Source: Liopterus haemorrhoidalis (Eukaryota; Arthropoda; Insecta; Coleoptera; Dytiscidae). Taken from it: a DNA stretch of 64,000 nt. Every line of letters starts with the position of its first letter. The stretch's first letter is position 1. Of this stretch, positions 11,413 to 22,599 are shown piece by piece. The stretch is taken from the NCBI GenBank assembly GCA_963971575.1, contig OZ020625.1:21256474-21320473 (forward strand), read 5' to 3'. Made by a program: the position numbers and the translations under genes. The notes beneath the pieces are model-generated. The model did no database searches and was not told the origin of the DNA. It saw nothing but the letters and a program-made list of their open reading frames with translations.

Positions 11413-11533
11413 ATTCAGAATCGGAACAGAACGTTCCGCGCTTGCGTACTTACAAAATAGCGCTTCAATAGATTCCAATGTTTTTTTTGTAAGTACGCAA
11501 GCGCGGAACGTTTCGTTCCGTTTCTGTTTTGAA
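11413..11533. repeat. Long hairpin (about 40-bp inverted repeat)
   Basis: CAGAATCGGAACAGAACG onward through GCGCTTGCGTACTTAC is mirrored by GTAAGTACGCAAGCGCGGAA ending CCGTTTCTG, with a spacer of about 27 bp. It is probably a very short hAT-type MITE, but no 8-bp duplication was found. Confidence 0.6.
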
Positions 11534-11683
11534 AGAAACCTATAAAAACATTACTCATAAAGATGTCTTCAATAATTATTAATATTAACACCTATTTGTA
11601 ATTTGTAATTTTAATGTGTAATTTTAATAAGAAATTGCATGTCTTAATTTTTTATGAAGATATTATTTTTTGATTGTGACGTG

Positions 11684-12049
11684 CAGAGCCGGCGCAAGGG
11701 TCTGTGGCGCCCGTAGGCAAGATTTAATTGAGCGACCCTAGCCAGGGCGTAACTGGCTTTGTTCGAGCATGTCAAATGAAGACCTAAAAAAAAGGGTCTT
11801 CTCTTCTAAATTTCAAATGAAAACTTAAAAAAAAGGTCCTCACTTCTACATTTGAAGTGAAGAGCTAAGAAAAAAAAAAAGGTCCTCACTTCTAAATTTC
11901 AAGTGAAAACCTAAAAAGAAAGGTTCTCTCTCCTAAAATTACATTTCACTAAATTACTTTTACATTCATTTGGCATTTGGCGCCCTTTTGAGTCTCACGT
12001 CAACGCCTCCCTCGCAGCGGCGCCCGCATGCCCGCTTCCGCCAGCCCTG
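11684..12049. mobile_element. hAT MITE (CAGAGCCGGCGC ends)
   Basis: The ends CAGAGCCGGCGC and GCCAGCCCTG are flanked by near-identical 8-mers GTGACGTG and ATGACGTG. Inside, a unit of about 45 bp (AAGGTCCTCACTTCTAAATT type) is repeated roughly 3.5 times. Length is 366 bp and it is non-coding. Confidence 0.75.
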
Positions 12050-12334
12050 ATGACGTGACTTTATTTCGGCGCTTTGGGCGACATCTACTAACAAATTTGG
12101 CGACTATAGAACAGCTTAACCTGGCAACCCTGCATTCGAGTTGTACAGAGTAGAGCGAGCGCTGAGCGAACAGTTGATGTTGACGTCATGAATAGAGCAC
12201 TAACGGAGCGAGCGTTCTTGTGACGTAATGTTTATAAAATCTAACCCTACAATTTTAGGCGGCGTTTTTACTGTCAGATTAGTTCACGTCAGTCATGAAT
12301 CAAAATTATATACCTCGGTTTTTCCTTCATTTTT

Positions 12335-12381
12335 AGGGTTTTGTAGGTATGACCAAAAAACCCTTATACCGTCATTTTGTC

Positions 12382-12435
<54 letters not shown>

Positions 12436-13398
12436 TCGGTAAAAATTGTAGCCAAACGGCTAAACCTAGAGAGTTGAAATTTGGCATGCTTATACAACTC
12501 TTTGACCCACACATAGGAAAAATACTAAAACATCTAAAAAACATATCCCCCTAAAAATATAAACAAAAATGTGCTCATCAAAAAAAAATATATTTTTTTT
12601 AAATTCTGAGTAGGGTATCAAATGAAAGCCCTTAGTACGTGGATTAACGATCAAAATTTTATTTTTGCAAAATAAATTATTTTGATGCGATTTTTGCCAA
12701 AATTGTGCAAAAAAATTTTTGTCCCACACCCTGTAGCCTAGATGGTTTAAACTAAAAATCTGAAAAAATTCTAAGTAATGTACATTGGTGTGAACCGGAA
12801 TAGTACAACAGGAATTTTTGATCAGATTATGTTTTTAGAAAATAACGCATTTTTTGTGTTTTTAACTAAAATATGTTAAATATATAATTCGCTATGTAAC
12901 ACTTCAGATAAGAAACTCTGGTAGCTCAGATGGTTTCGTAACGCACTTTGTAAATTGCAGTGCGAACGTTGCAGAGTTCGAATCCTGTTAGTTTTATTGT
13001 TTTTTTTTTTGCATTTCTATTTTGTTTAAATTATTTTGTCAAAATTCGTTATATTTTGGTAAATGTTGCATTTATTTTTTAAAAGCGTAAATTTAATAAC
13101 CAGTGGGAAGTGTTGAAATTATAATTTAATTCTGTGACGAAATCAGAGGGAGGGACTTATGATATAAGCAACCAATGGAAGCCATAGGCGCAATTTTAAA
13201 AATCTTACTGAACCTTGCTGTATAAATAAAATACTGTACATATTTAGAAACTTAAATAATGGTATTAGGCATTCGAATTAAAATTCATAAAAAAATATTT
13301 TGACATAAAATTTGTTTTGGCATCCCAAATAATCATCATTCAGTTACTAAATACCTGCAAAACCCAGAAATGTGTGAAGATTCACACTTCACATAAAT
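12335..13398 (+). mobile_element. HINE-A copy 1 (Helentron-type rolling-circle element)
   Basis: The 5' end is AGGGTTTTGTAGGTATGACC. Near the 3' end the complementary ATACCTGCAAAACCC is followed by the hairpin GTGTGAAGATTCACAC and a T-run. Between them are a (GTCT)n tract (12381-12435), a conserved left arm, a tRNA-like segment and a right arm. This layout (subterminal inverted repeats, central GTCY microsatellite, 3' stem-loop, insertion in T-runs) is that of DINE-1/HINE elements moved by Helentrons. It is non-coding; predicted frames across the microsatellite are artefacts. Confidence 0.8.
12913..12995 (+). other. tRNA-like segment of HINE-A copy 1
   Basis: A-box-like TAGCTCAGATGG is at 12922-12933 and B-box GTTCGAATCC at 12976-12985, correctly ordered and spaced. 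The stems are too mismatched for a functional tRNA. The segment differs strongly from the one at the same place in other HINE-A copies, although the sequence on either side is conserved. Confidence 0.6.
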
Positions 13399-13854
13399 TT
13401 TTTTCAATGATGAAGAAATCAAATTAAAAATCAACTAATAATTAATGAATTAATTTAATGAATTTTTTCCATTTTAATTTTATGCACGGTGTATTTTAAT
13501 ATTTTTTTTGCTGTTTACAGAACGTCACAAATACATAAAATGGCCGTACTCTGTAGCCATAGACAAATAACCATATTATTTGTCTATTGTTATTTGTCTA
13601 AGGCTATTATTTTTATTTTATTTATAATTTAATTTTAAACTTTCATTTATTTCCCGCCGTTCCCCCACTTTTTTACGTCATACTCCATATGCTAGGTGTT
13701 AAAACCCCGAACAAATAGAGCGCACTCTAAATGCTCGCTCGATCGCAAAACGAATGCAATTGAGTGTACTCCGAGCGTCAAATCGAACACGTTTGAGTGT
13801 ACAGAGCGTGCTCGGAACGCTCAGAGCGTGAAATCGAATGTACCCTATAAGAAT

Positions 13855-15905
13855 AACTATCAATGGGATAATATTATCCATTTGATAGTCGCTAGGATAA
13901 ATTGCTTTTTGTATTTCCAACTCAAGTTATTAGTACAGGAAATGAAGCATTTTGGCTCGCAATTTTTTCGTCCAGCATGGAATTACGTGAGTTTTTCACA
14001 GATGGTAGGGAATAGCCCAAGGATCATTTTCTACATCATGCCGGTGTACGCTAAAACCTTGGGAGTGGTTGCCACCCCATCTCAGGGGTGGAAATTTTTT
14101 ACTACATTTTAACTATAGGAATCGATGGGAAAAGTAATTGTAAGAAAAAAATGTTGTTTACGTTTTCTTCGTAAAACTAATATTTTTTGAGTTATTCGTG
14201 GTTGAAAGTAACAGTTTTTCGACGAAAAAATCGATGTTTTTAAAAAGTTTTTTGCGAATAACTCGAAAAATATGCATTTTATCAAAAAAACTGTAGAGAG
14301 CAAAATTGTAAATTTTAAAAAAATAAACAAAACTATTTTTTTATTATTTTTTTACGACCAATACGAACCGAGATACGGCATGTTAATGGTTAACTTTTTT
14401 TCGCCAAATGCATAATTTGAAAGATTCAAAGTCAAATAACAGGAAAAATTTGCATTTTTCGAGGAAAACTCATTGAATCTTTTTTAAAGTAGTTGATTAG
14501 ACCTTACAAACAAAAACAAAAAAAGTCTCTAGCATAAAAATTAAGCGACTTATGATCAAAATAAGGTGGGTACCTACTTTTTTCTACGAAAAAATCAGTG
14601 AAAACAACCCCCTATTTACCCCTCTAATTAAAATTGATTCTCACCCTTCTGTGGTTCTTTTCATATATGTATTTTCAGTACACCCAAGAAGTTTGACCAA
14701 TTTAAAATGCATAATTTTAGAAAAATTGGAGTTTAAAGAAAAAACGATTTTTTGCGATTTCGTGTTTTTCACCCTTTTCTTCACAATATCTCCTGGAGAT
14801 AAATTACTGGAGATACGAAAAAAATGATAGAGCACTAAATTGTAGATTTTTTAATGACTTAAATTTTCCTGTGCATATATTTTCTGTACAGTGAATATTT
14901 GGCGAGATATAGCCGTTTAAAACCTCTATTTACAAGCGAACACCACCTTATTCGAGCCCTTCAAACTCACCCCATTTAAAAACTAAGGGATCTTAAGGAA
15001 TTTAATTTACATAGTCTTATAGCTCTTAAAAAGCCCTACAAAATCGTTTTTGAAAAAACTTTCTATCACTAAAAATGAAGGAGCTATGTTTAAAAAACCA
15101 ATAAATTTTTTTTCGAAACATTCGAATAGCACGGTTCGGAGCGTAGTTTTCACTTCTAAAAATAAACAGTGCCCATGAGCATGATATAAAATTTAAAGTA
15201 GAGGGTGAGATGAGCCTAATCCCAAATTTTTATGCAAATCGATGAAAGACAAAATCATTTTTTTAGGATAATTTTTTTTTTATATCAAGCTCTAACAAGG
15301 GTGGTTTTTTAAGGGTTGAAACATTAGAAATTGTATTCCAAAGCATGAAACAATCATTATTCAACTAATCCAAACCAAATTTTACCCATCTTAAGGTTTA
15401 CAACGTTATTTTATAATTTTTGACAATTAGGGGTAGTTTTCACCCTTAAAAAATAAACAGTGCCCATAAGCATGATATAAAATTTGAAGTAGAGGGTGAG
15501 ACGAACCTAATTTCAAATTTTGGTGCAAATCGATGCAAGATAAATTCATTTTTTAAGATAAATACTTTTTTTTACATTAAGCTCCAACAAGGGTTGATTT
15601 TTAAGGGTTGAAACATAATGAAATTGTATTCTAAAGAATAAAACGATCCATATTTAGCTAATCCAAACCAAATTTTACCCATATTAAGGTTTAAAATGTT
15701 ATTTTATAATTTTTTACAATTACGGGTAGTTTTCACCCTTAAAAAACAAAAAGCATACAACGGCATAATGTAGAAAATGAACTAGAGGGTGAAATGAGCC
15801 TAATTCCAAATTTTTATCCAAATCGATGCTGGACGAAAAAATTGCGAGGTTTTGTCATTTTTTGAGCTTCATTTCCTGTACTATATCCCGTAGATAGCTA
15901 TTCTG
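13855..15905. mobile_element. TIR element with internal tandem repeats
   Basis: Inner inverted repeats TAGTACAGGAAATGAAGC (13931) and its complement ending at 15883 continue inward with GCAATTTTTTCGTCCAGCAT. Outward, AGAATAACTATCAATGGGATA at the left matches the complement at the right, with about 70 extra bp at the left. A unit of about 290 bp (CAGTGCCCATGAGCATGATA at 15167, again near 15464, degenerate near 15750) is tandem inside. No coding capacity and no superfamily assigned. Confidence 0.6.
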
Positions 15906-15995
15906 ATTGATAATAATATTTTCGAATGTTTTTTTTATGTTGGTATTAGTAGCGCTATCTTAAACAAAGAGAGATAGATACAACTGTCAAAATAA

Positions 15996-16400
15996 ATGAC
16001 AACTGACAAAATTTTGTACAGAAAAATGTGCGATAAACGCTCAAGAAGCGCAAATTTCAATATTTCCGAAACAAGGCAACTTGTAAATCTTGTGTTAAAA
16101 TGTAAAAATGTTATAGAAAATAAAGCTACTGACGCTGTAAATCTAAAAGATAAACAAGGGGCCTGGGATAAAAAATTGTATTATGTTCAATTCATCCTGC
16201 ATACAGAATAGAAATGCAAAAACACTGAAAATTAAATACGACCGTTTATTTCTCATCCCAATGGTTCATATGATTTGGTCTAACACGAATTATATATGGA
16301 CGTTCTAAATACTCTACATTTTCTTCATCATCGTCTGCTTGCAAATCTTCTAAATCAGCATCCATGATTTCTTTCTTTAAAAATAAATGTAAAATATCGA
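15996..16400. pseudogene. PIF/Harbinger remnant with two convergent gene fragments
   Basis: On the plus strand from ATG 16026 the frame reads KRSRSANFNISETRQLVNLV..NKATDAVNLKDKQGAWDK. This matches the zeste/Myb-SANT-like DNA-binding domain that PIF/Harbinger elements encode beside their nuclease. It is then frameshifted. On the minus strand from about 16363 an acidic start MDADLEDLQADDDEENVEYL followed by RPYIIRVRPNH resembles the N-terminus of the Harbinger nuclease, cut off after about 40 codons. Two convergent partial genes fit a decayed two-gene Harbinger. Confidence 0.55.
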
Positions 16401-16644
16401 AAAATAATCGACAATATTTTTTTATTTCAGTATAAATTAAAGTAGATTATTAAATTATTTTGAATTTATTTTGATATAGGTAATTACACAATAAAATAGT
16501 ACACATAATGGAAACAGGTGTATGTAATATGTATATAAAGTGTAGGTATGTCTAATATGTACATAGTACCTGTTATAATATATATTTTACGTATATTATC
16601 TGTCTCATTTTGTAATACGGAACTAACAGGAAAAGTTCATTTTT

Positions 16645-16692
16645 AGGGTTTTGTAGGTATGACCAAAAAACCCTTATACCGTCATTTATGTC

Positions 16693-16791
<99 letters not shown>

Positions 16792-17790
16792 AGTCTGTCT
16801 GTCTGTCTGTCTGTCTGTTCGGTAAAAATTGTAGCCAAACGGCTAAACCTAGAGAGTTGAAATTTAGCATGCTTATACAACTCTTTGACCCGCACATAGG
16901 AAAAATACTAAAACATCTAAAAAACATATCCCTCTAAAAATATAAACAAATATGTGCTCATCGAAAAAAAAATATTTTTTTTAAATTCTGAGTAGGGTAT
17001 CGAATGAAAGCCCTTAGTACGTGGATTAACGATCAAAATTTAATTTTTGCAAAATAAATTATTTTGATGCGATTTTTGCCAAAATTGTGCAAAAAAATTT
17101 TTGTCCCACACCCTGTAGCCCAGATAGTTTAACCTAAAAATCTGAAAAAATTCTAAAAAGTAATGTACATTGGTGTGAACCGGAATAGTACAACAGGAAT
17201 TTTTGATCAGATTATGTTTTCGGAAAATAACGCAATTTTTGTGTTTTTAACTAAAATATGTTAACTATTTAATACGTTGTGTAACATACCAGATCAGTGG
17301 CTCTCGTGGCGTGGTTGGATTTGTCGTACGCTTAATAATATAACTTAACTTGCAAACTAGGGTTCGAATCCTGTTGATTTTAGTTTTGTTTTTTTTTTGC
17401 ATTTTTATTTTGTTTAAATTATTTTGTTAAAATTCTAGTTATATTTGGTAAATGTTGCATTTAATTTTTAAAAGCGTAAATTTAATAACCAGTGGAAAGT
17501 ATTGAAATTATAATTTAATTCTATGTTTGACGAAATCAAAGGGCGGGACTTATGATGTAAGCAACCAATGGAAGCCATAGGTGCAATTTTCAAAATCTTA
17601 ATGAACTTTGCTATATAAAAAAAATACTGCACATATTTAGAAACCTAAATAATGGTATTAGGCATTCGAATTAAAATTCATAAAAAAATATTTTGACATA
17701 TAATTTGTTTTGGCATCCCAAATAATCATCGTTCAGTTACTAAATACCTGCAAAACCCAGAAATGTGTGAAAAATCACACTTCACATCAA
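16645..17790 (+). mobile_element. HINE-A copy 2, inside a MITE
   Basis: It has the same termini and hairpin (GTGTGAAAAATCACAC) as copy 1. The uninterrupted MITE copies show the empty site to be a T6 run (TTCATTTTTTATG), so insertion was between T residues, as Helentrons do. The (GTCT)n tract is the longest in the window (about 32 units, 16690-16819). It carries its own tRNA-like segment at 17297-17378. Confidence 0.85.
17297..17378 (+). other. tRNA-like segment of HINE-A copy 2
   Basis: B-box GGTTCGAATCC is at 17361-17371. A weaker A-box-like TGGCGTGGTTGG lies at 17307-17318. Its sequence between the boxes is unrelated to copy 1, while flanks match copy 1 closely. Confidence 0.5.
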
Positions 17791-18159
17791 TTTTTTATGT
17801 TGTATATTGACAATACATTTATAATATTATCATAGTACTGGTTCACACGGATACGGCAAAGTCTGTTTACACCACAACAGTCACCAAAGTAACTAGATCT
17901 AGTTTCGTATTACAAATTGAGACAGATTATATATGCTTATATTATGTACATATATTTATCAATAAAATGATTTTGACACCTATCTGTAGATAACTTAGTT
18001 ACTCTATAGATAAATAATTGGAAATACGCAAAAAATCGTTTATTCCCTTGATAACAACTTATCCCATAAATAGTCAATTTTATCTATGGTTCGAAATACT
18101 GGGCCTTAATAATAATAATAATAATAATAATACTTTTATTCCAATCGATCTGTACTAGG

Positions 18160-18395
18160 AATGACGACGGGTACCCGGGTACCCGCTACCCGACCCGTTA
18201 ATATTGTACCCAGTTCCGAGTTTGAATACCCGCTACCCGTTATCTACCCATTACCCGTTAACTAACGGGTAATTAACGGGTATTGAGTATTTAGCGGCGA
18301 GCGGGTAATTAACTGGTATCAGATTACTAACGGGGAGCGGATAATTAGCGGGTGACGGGTAATTAACGGGTACCGAATAATTAACAGGCAATTGC
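18160..18395. repeat. hAT-like terminus with ACCCG/CGGGT subterminal repeats
   Basis: After an (AAT)n run at 18110-18131 there is a dense series of GGGTACCC, CTACCCG and TAACGGGTA motifs, typical of one end of a hAT element. No matching opposite end was found, so it is a solo remnant. Confidence 0.5.
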
Positions 18396-18491
18396 GTGAG
18401 GTATTTTGGGAATTTATTTATCAGTGACTATTTTGTTCACGGTTACAGTAGTAGGAATTAAGTATGCGTATTCAGTAATGCAGTTATTTTT

Positions 18492-19306
18492 AGGGTTTTG
18501 TAGGTATATAATAAGTAAAGGCGGCATGCTGAGTGTGTAGGACAAATTTTACTTTGTAGTAATCACGTCAAAATGAACGATATTTTTAAAATAATTTATC
18601 GTCTGTTAATCATATAATAAGACTGGTTATTAAATTTACGCTCTTAAAAATTAAATGCAACATTTGTCAAAATATAACTAGAATTTTGACAAAATAATTT
18701 CAACATAATAAAAATGCAAAAAAAAACAGAAAAAATAAAATTCACTCCGTACTCGAACTCGAAACCCTTCGTTTCCAGCGAGTTTTAGCTTACGACACCA
18801 GTTCTATAACCGTTACGCTATCGCACGCCTTGTATGTGAGTGTCTTACATTGGTATAAGTTTTGTACTTTGTGAACCAAAAACCACAAAAAATGCGATAT
18901 TTTCCGAAAACATAATCTGATCAAAAATTCCTGTTGTACTTTTTCGGTTCACACCAATATACATTACTTAGAATTTTTTTAGATTTATAGTTAAAACCAT
19001 CTGGGCTACATAGTGTGGGACAAAAATTTTTTTGCACAATTTTGGCAAAAATCGCATCAATATAATTTATTTTGCAAAAATAATATTTTGATCGTTAATC
19101 CACGTACTAAGGGCTTTCAATTGATACCCTACTCAGAATTTAAAAAAAATATATTATTTTTCGTTGAGCACATATTTGTTTATATTTTTAGGGGGATATG
19201 TTTTTTAGATGTTTTAGTATTTTTCCTATGTGCGGGTCAAAAAGTTGTACAATCATGCCAAATTTCAACTCTCTAGGTTTAGCTGTTTGGCTACAATTTT
19301 TACCGA

Positions 19307-19347
<41 letters not shown>

Positions 19348-19398
19348 GACGACAAAATGACGGTATAAGGGTTTTTTGGTCATACTTACAAAACCCTA
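18492..19398 (-). mobile_element. HINE-A copy 3, reverse orientation
   Basis: The right edge (ACAAAACCCTA, 19398) is the 5' terminus in reverse. The left edge retains the inner subterminal repeat (GGGTTTTGTAGGTATATA) but has lost the hairpin. The (GACA)n tract is at 19311-19347. The tRNA-like segment lies at 18742-18840. Confidence 0.8.
18742..18840 (-). other. tRNA-like segment of HINE-A copy 3
   Basis: On the minus strand an A-box TAGCGTAACGG (18820-18810) is followed by a B-box-like GAGTTCGAGTACGG near 18763-18750. It resembles the segment of copy 4 (37270-37350) and differs from those of copies 1 and 2. It has the same orientation relative to its HINE as all others. Confidence 0.5.
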
Positions 19399-19404
19399 AA
19401 AATG

Positions 19405-19776
19405 GGACAGTGTTATTGATGTTAATATTGTTACTGAGAAATTCAATAGGGCATAGATCATTTGGAGAATTATCATATGTAGAGAAACAACAACATTGCA
19501 AAAGAAGTTATTTATTTCATCTGCTGACTTGGAGCAAAGTAAGGATGGTTTGGCTCTTCTATTATTGTTTATTATTTTCCAAGTGGCTTGTGATATATTA
19601 TTTGAATATGTTATGAATCTATTATTTGCATCCATTTTTGAGATTTTTATGGCATTTCTATAAAGCGTTCTGTATGAATTTCTTAAATCTTTACTAGGCT
19701 GGCTATGCAGTATTAAAAGACAATTAGATATTTTTATCCCGGGTTTATTTATTATAAGAAGAATTTTATGAAGCAT
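19405..19776 (-). pseudogene. LINE ORF2 fragment between endonuclease and RT
   Basis: The minus frame reads DLRNSYRTLYRNAIKISK then SQATWKIINNNRR and DEINNFFCNVV. This pattern is familiar from the linker before the RT domain of jockey/CR1-group LINEs. It is 126 codons with a frameshift at the end and no RT motifs. It lies between a HINE and host exon 6. Confidence 0.6.
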
Positions 19777-19871
19777 GGAAACACGGCTATATTGTGAAAA
19801 TTAACTGAAACTGCCTGGTAAAGCAAAATTTAAAAAATTCAAAAATTAAAAACTTTATATATTTCACTTAC

Positions 19872-20050
19872 GTAATCCATTTTCACCTTTTTCTCCGTCG
19901 TCTGTAAAAGTTTTTACGGCTTTATTTTCAGGCTGTATAATTATTATTCCACCAATTCCTCCAGGGGCCCCTTCACCATATCGCCCACCTTCGAACCCTG
20001 GTTCAGCCTTCGCTCCGAAAACCATTAATGCTTTGTCAGTAATTTTGTAC
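19872..20050 (-). CDS. Host Gly-rich protein, exon 6
   Basis: Acceptor TTGTCTAG precedes 20050 and donor GTAAGTG follows 19872. The single first base completes a Trp codon from exon 5. Then 59 codons follow, starting YKITDKALMVFGAKAEPGF, with GGRYGEGAPGGIGG and GEKGENG Gly-rich stretches around a hydrophobic IIII. It leaves phase 1, exactly what exon 7 needs. A foldback transposon starts only 43 bp upstream of its acceptor. Confidence 0.88.
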
Positions 20051-20654
20051 CTAGACAAATTAAAAAATTTATAATTATAGTTTTATTACTTTATAGTCTA
20101 AGAGCTACCAACGTCACAAAAAAGTTTATTTTAGGTCGGCTGGTTTTTCGATATTTCCCTTTCTTATTGAAGTTAGGTAGGGATGCGGTACGTCTGGCAC
20201 CTGGGAGCGGTTGCGTTTACCTGTGCGCATGTCGCCTGTACAGGTAAAAAGTGGATAATTTGAAATCATTTTAAGACATTTTTTATTTTTTATATAATTT
20301 TCTATGTCTTTTTAGCATTATAAATTTATAGTTGTCAGACAGTTTCGTTGTTGCTAACATTGCGCCAGATCTAATTTAAGTACTTAAAAAATAATAATTT
20401 TCACACCATTTTAGTATAGCTGTAATTTTAATATGATATAGTTCTGTAATCGAAGAATACAATATTAAATTGCCAGACGGAAATTCTGTTGTTTAACTAG
20501 GAACCAGACCAATTTAAGTCCCGGGGAGAATAGGTGATTTAGAAGAGATAACAGTAAAACAATCACAGCTGCTATTTTTTAAGTTGGCATCGACCACATG
20601 AGTGTTTATGTTTGCTTGTTTTTATAAAATAAAATAAAGCAGAATTTTATCGTG

Positions 20655-20920
20655 ATGAGTGAGGAAAAAGAAAAATGTGTTTTTTGTTCAGACAAAAGTG
20701 GTAAAATAATAAAATTTAAAAAATAATAATATTATTATTAATTAATATAATTTAATTGTTTTTTATTTATTTTTTTTAATTTTTTTTTATAGATACTCAG
20801 GTCCTAGAAAATGACGATACATCTGAATATAATAATAATGATATAAGGGGTGATAACGATGATAGCAGTGACGATGATACTGACGATGTAGCATTTTATT
20901 GTGACAGAATTATTCAATAA
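20655..20920 (+). CDS. Foldback-encoded small acidic protein, left-arm copy
   Basis: Exon 1 (20655-20700) encodes MSEEKEKCVFCSDKS. Donor GTAAAA is at 20701 and acceptor TTTATAG ends at 20792. Exon 2 (20793-20920) gives DTQVLENDDTSEYNNNDIRG, then an Asp/Ser run and VAFYCDRIIQ, stop. AATAAA overlaps the stop. The predicted product is 57 residues: a CxxC pair then a highly acidic tail. The family is not recognised; it could be the first part of a lost transposase. An identical gene faces it from the other arm. The splice sites are predicted by eye. Confidence 0.55.
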
Positions 20921-21287
20921 AAATACTGAATTACATTTTATGTTTCATTTCCTACATATTTAAAATAAATGATTTGTTTTATTTTGATAATAATATTTTT
21001 TATCAGTTGTTCTCATCTCATTTTACTTTAATTATTATTCTGCTCTATTTTTTTATGAAATTCTAACCTATATAAACTGTCTCTCTCTAACGCCCTCTGT
21101 TGCAGCTATCTCTCTCACGCAACCAACGAATAAGCTGCCACACTCTTCTGACTTGTAAAATAGAGCAGAATAATAATTAAAGTAAAATGAGATGAGAACA
21201 ACTGATAAAAAATATTATTAGCAAAATAAAACAAATCATTTATTTTAAATATGTAGGAAATGAAACATAAAATGTAATTCAGTATTT

Positions 21288-21553
21288 TTATTGAATAATT
21301 CTGTCACAATAAAATGCTACATCGTCACTATCATCGTCACTGCTATCATCGTTATCACCCCTTATATCATTATTATTATATTCAGATGTATCGTCATTTT
21401 CTAGGACCTGAGTATCTATAAAAAAAAATTTAAAAAAATAAATAAAAAAAAATTAAATTATATTAATTAATAATAATATTATTATTTTTTAAATTTTATT
21501 ATTTTACCACTTTTGTCTGAACAAAAAACACATTTTTCTTTTTCCTCACTCAT
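21288..21553 (-). CDS. Foldback-encoded small acidic protein, right-arm copy
   Basis: This is the mirror image of 20655-20920: ATG at 21553, the same CxxC start, the same intron, the acidic exon and a stop at 21288, with near-identical sequence. The two genes are convergent, so read-through transcripts of either would contain both arms and fold into long double-stranded RNA. Confidence 0.55.
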
Positions 21554-22187
21554 CACGATAAAATTCTGCTTTATTTTATTTTATAAAAACAAGCAAACAT
21601 AAACACTCATGTGGTCGATGCCAACTTAAAAAATAGCAGCTGTGATTGTTTTACTGTTATCTCTTCTAAATCACCTATTCTCCCCGGGACTTAAATTGGT
21701 CTGGTTCCTAGTTAAACAACGGACTTTCCGTCTGGCAATTTAATATTGTATTCTTCGATTACAGAACTATATCATATTAAAATTACAGCTATACTAAAAT
21801 GGTTTGAAAATTATTATTTTTTAATTACTTAAATTAGATCTGGCGCAATGTTAGCAACAACGAAACTGTCTGGCAACTATAAATTTATAATGCTAAAAAG
21901 ACATAGAAAATTATATAAAAAATAAAAAATGTCTTAAAATGATTTCAAATTATCCACTTTTTACCTGTACAGGCGACATGCGCACAGGTAAACGCAACCG
22001 CTCCCAGGTGCCAGACGTACCGCATCCCTACCTAACTTCAATAAGAAAGGGAAATATCGAAAAACCAGCCGACCTAATTCTTTCTCGAAAACGTTGCTAG
22101 CTCTCGGACTATTATTGAAAAAAAAATCTTTGAATTACAATTTTCGGGATAATATTTAGCGATTGAGGAAATGAAAGTAGAAAAAAT

Positions 22188-22238
22188 TGACGTGAAGTGT
22201 AAATTTTTACACATTTCAGGGTTTTGAAGTTATTTAAC
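22188..22238 (-). mobile_element. HINE-A 3'-terminal fragment
   Basis: Only the hairpin (GTGTAAATTTTTACAC) and the adjoining subterminal repeat (TTTCAGGGTTTTGAAG) remain. Everything else of the element is absent. Confidence 0.6.
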
Positions 22239-22599
22239 CCTTTGAGTGTGTTGCGCCCCGCGCAATTATTTTGAATAATGCCGGGTTTACATTGGTAGAG
22301 TAAAAGAGCTAGTAACTAGCGCAAGTAACTAGCAACTAGTTACTATCCCTGTGTAAAAAGTTGACATTGTGACTAGTAGAGTACTAGCTGCCAGTAGTTG
22401 AGCTAGGATAGCAGCTAGCTCGTCGACGTATTTAATAGCTACTGTATTTTCCCCCACTACGCAAAATTGATTCATTTCAAATTGGCGGCAAGCGGTAACC
22501 TGTCATAACAAATAGAAAAAAACCCATATTAGGTAAGTTACAATTTATTTACATAAATTGCGTAACATTGATTTATTAATTGATGATTTTTTAAATCAT

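Larger units (their letters stand above)
9344..12132. mobile_element. hAT-E element hosting a foldback and a MITE
   Basis: The ends are CAGCGTTGCCAGGTT and AACCTGGCAACCCTG, with exact 8-bp TSDs CATTCGAG (9336-9343, 12133-12140). Subterminal GGGCGA/GGCGACT motifs occur at both ends. It contains the foldback copy 9512-10924, a hairpin at 11413-11533 and a hAT MITE at 11684-12049. No transposase is recognisable. Confidence 0.9.
8197..13846. mobile_element. Outer TIR element (GGGTRCATTCGA ends), heavily nested
   Basis: The left terminus GGGTGCATTCGAG is reassembled once the two hAT insertions are removed. It mirrors the right terminus, whose complement starts GGGTACATTCGA, followed on both sides by GAGCG-rich sequence. 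Flanks are TAT or TA on both sides. The internal sequence (about 12141-12334 and 13400-13846) has no transposase. The superfamily is unknown. It begins 55 bp from the exon 7 acceptor. Confidence 0.6.
16596..17929 (-). mobile_element. MITE-1 copy split by a HINE
   Basis: The left part (16596-16644) starts TTATCTGTCTCATTTTGTAA. The right part (17791-17929) ends with the complement. TA flanks both sides. Removing 16645-17790 restores a MITE of about 189 bp collinear with 6826-7008. Confidence 0.88.
20094..22111 (-). mobile_element. Foldback element copy 2, 2-kb palindrome
   Basis: Two arms of about 0.96 kb (20094-21051 and 21157-22111) are inverted and essentially collinear: paired landmarks at 20133/22075, 20655/21553 and 20920/21288 all sum to 42208. 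The spacer is 105 bp. Only the outer 40 bp differ, giving two distinct tips (CGTCACAAAA type and CGTTTTCGAG type), in opposite order to copy 1, whose spacer is also reversed. TTA flanks both sides. Each arm contains the same small two-exon gene. Confidence 0.92.

Noticed and set aside
12228..12729. ORFs of 79-108 codons rich in repeated CLSV or QTDR
   Set aside because: They are translations of the (GTCT)n tract and the conserved arm of a HINE. The same frames recur at every copy with different tract lengths, so they are not genes.
12913..12995. Functional tRNA gene
   Set aside because: A- and B-boxes are present but the acceptor, D and anticodon stems do not pair. The same holds for 17297, 18742, 37270, 40081 and 40743.
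20094..22111. Classifying the foldback as Harbinger because of TTA flanks
   Set aside because: The other copy has TAC (or simply TA) at its flanks, and no Harbinger gene or terminal motif is present.
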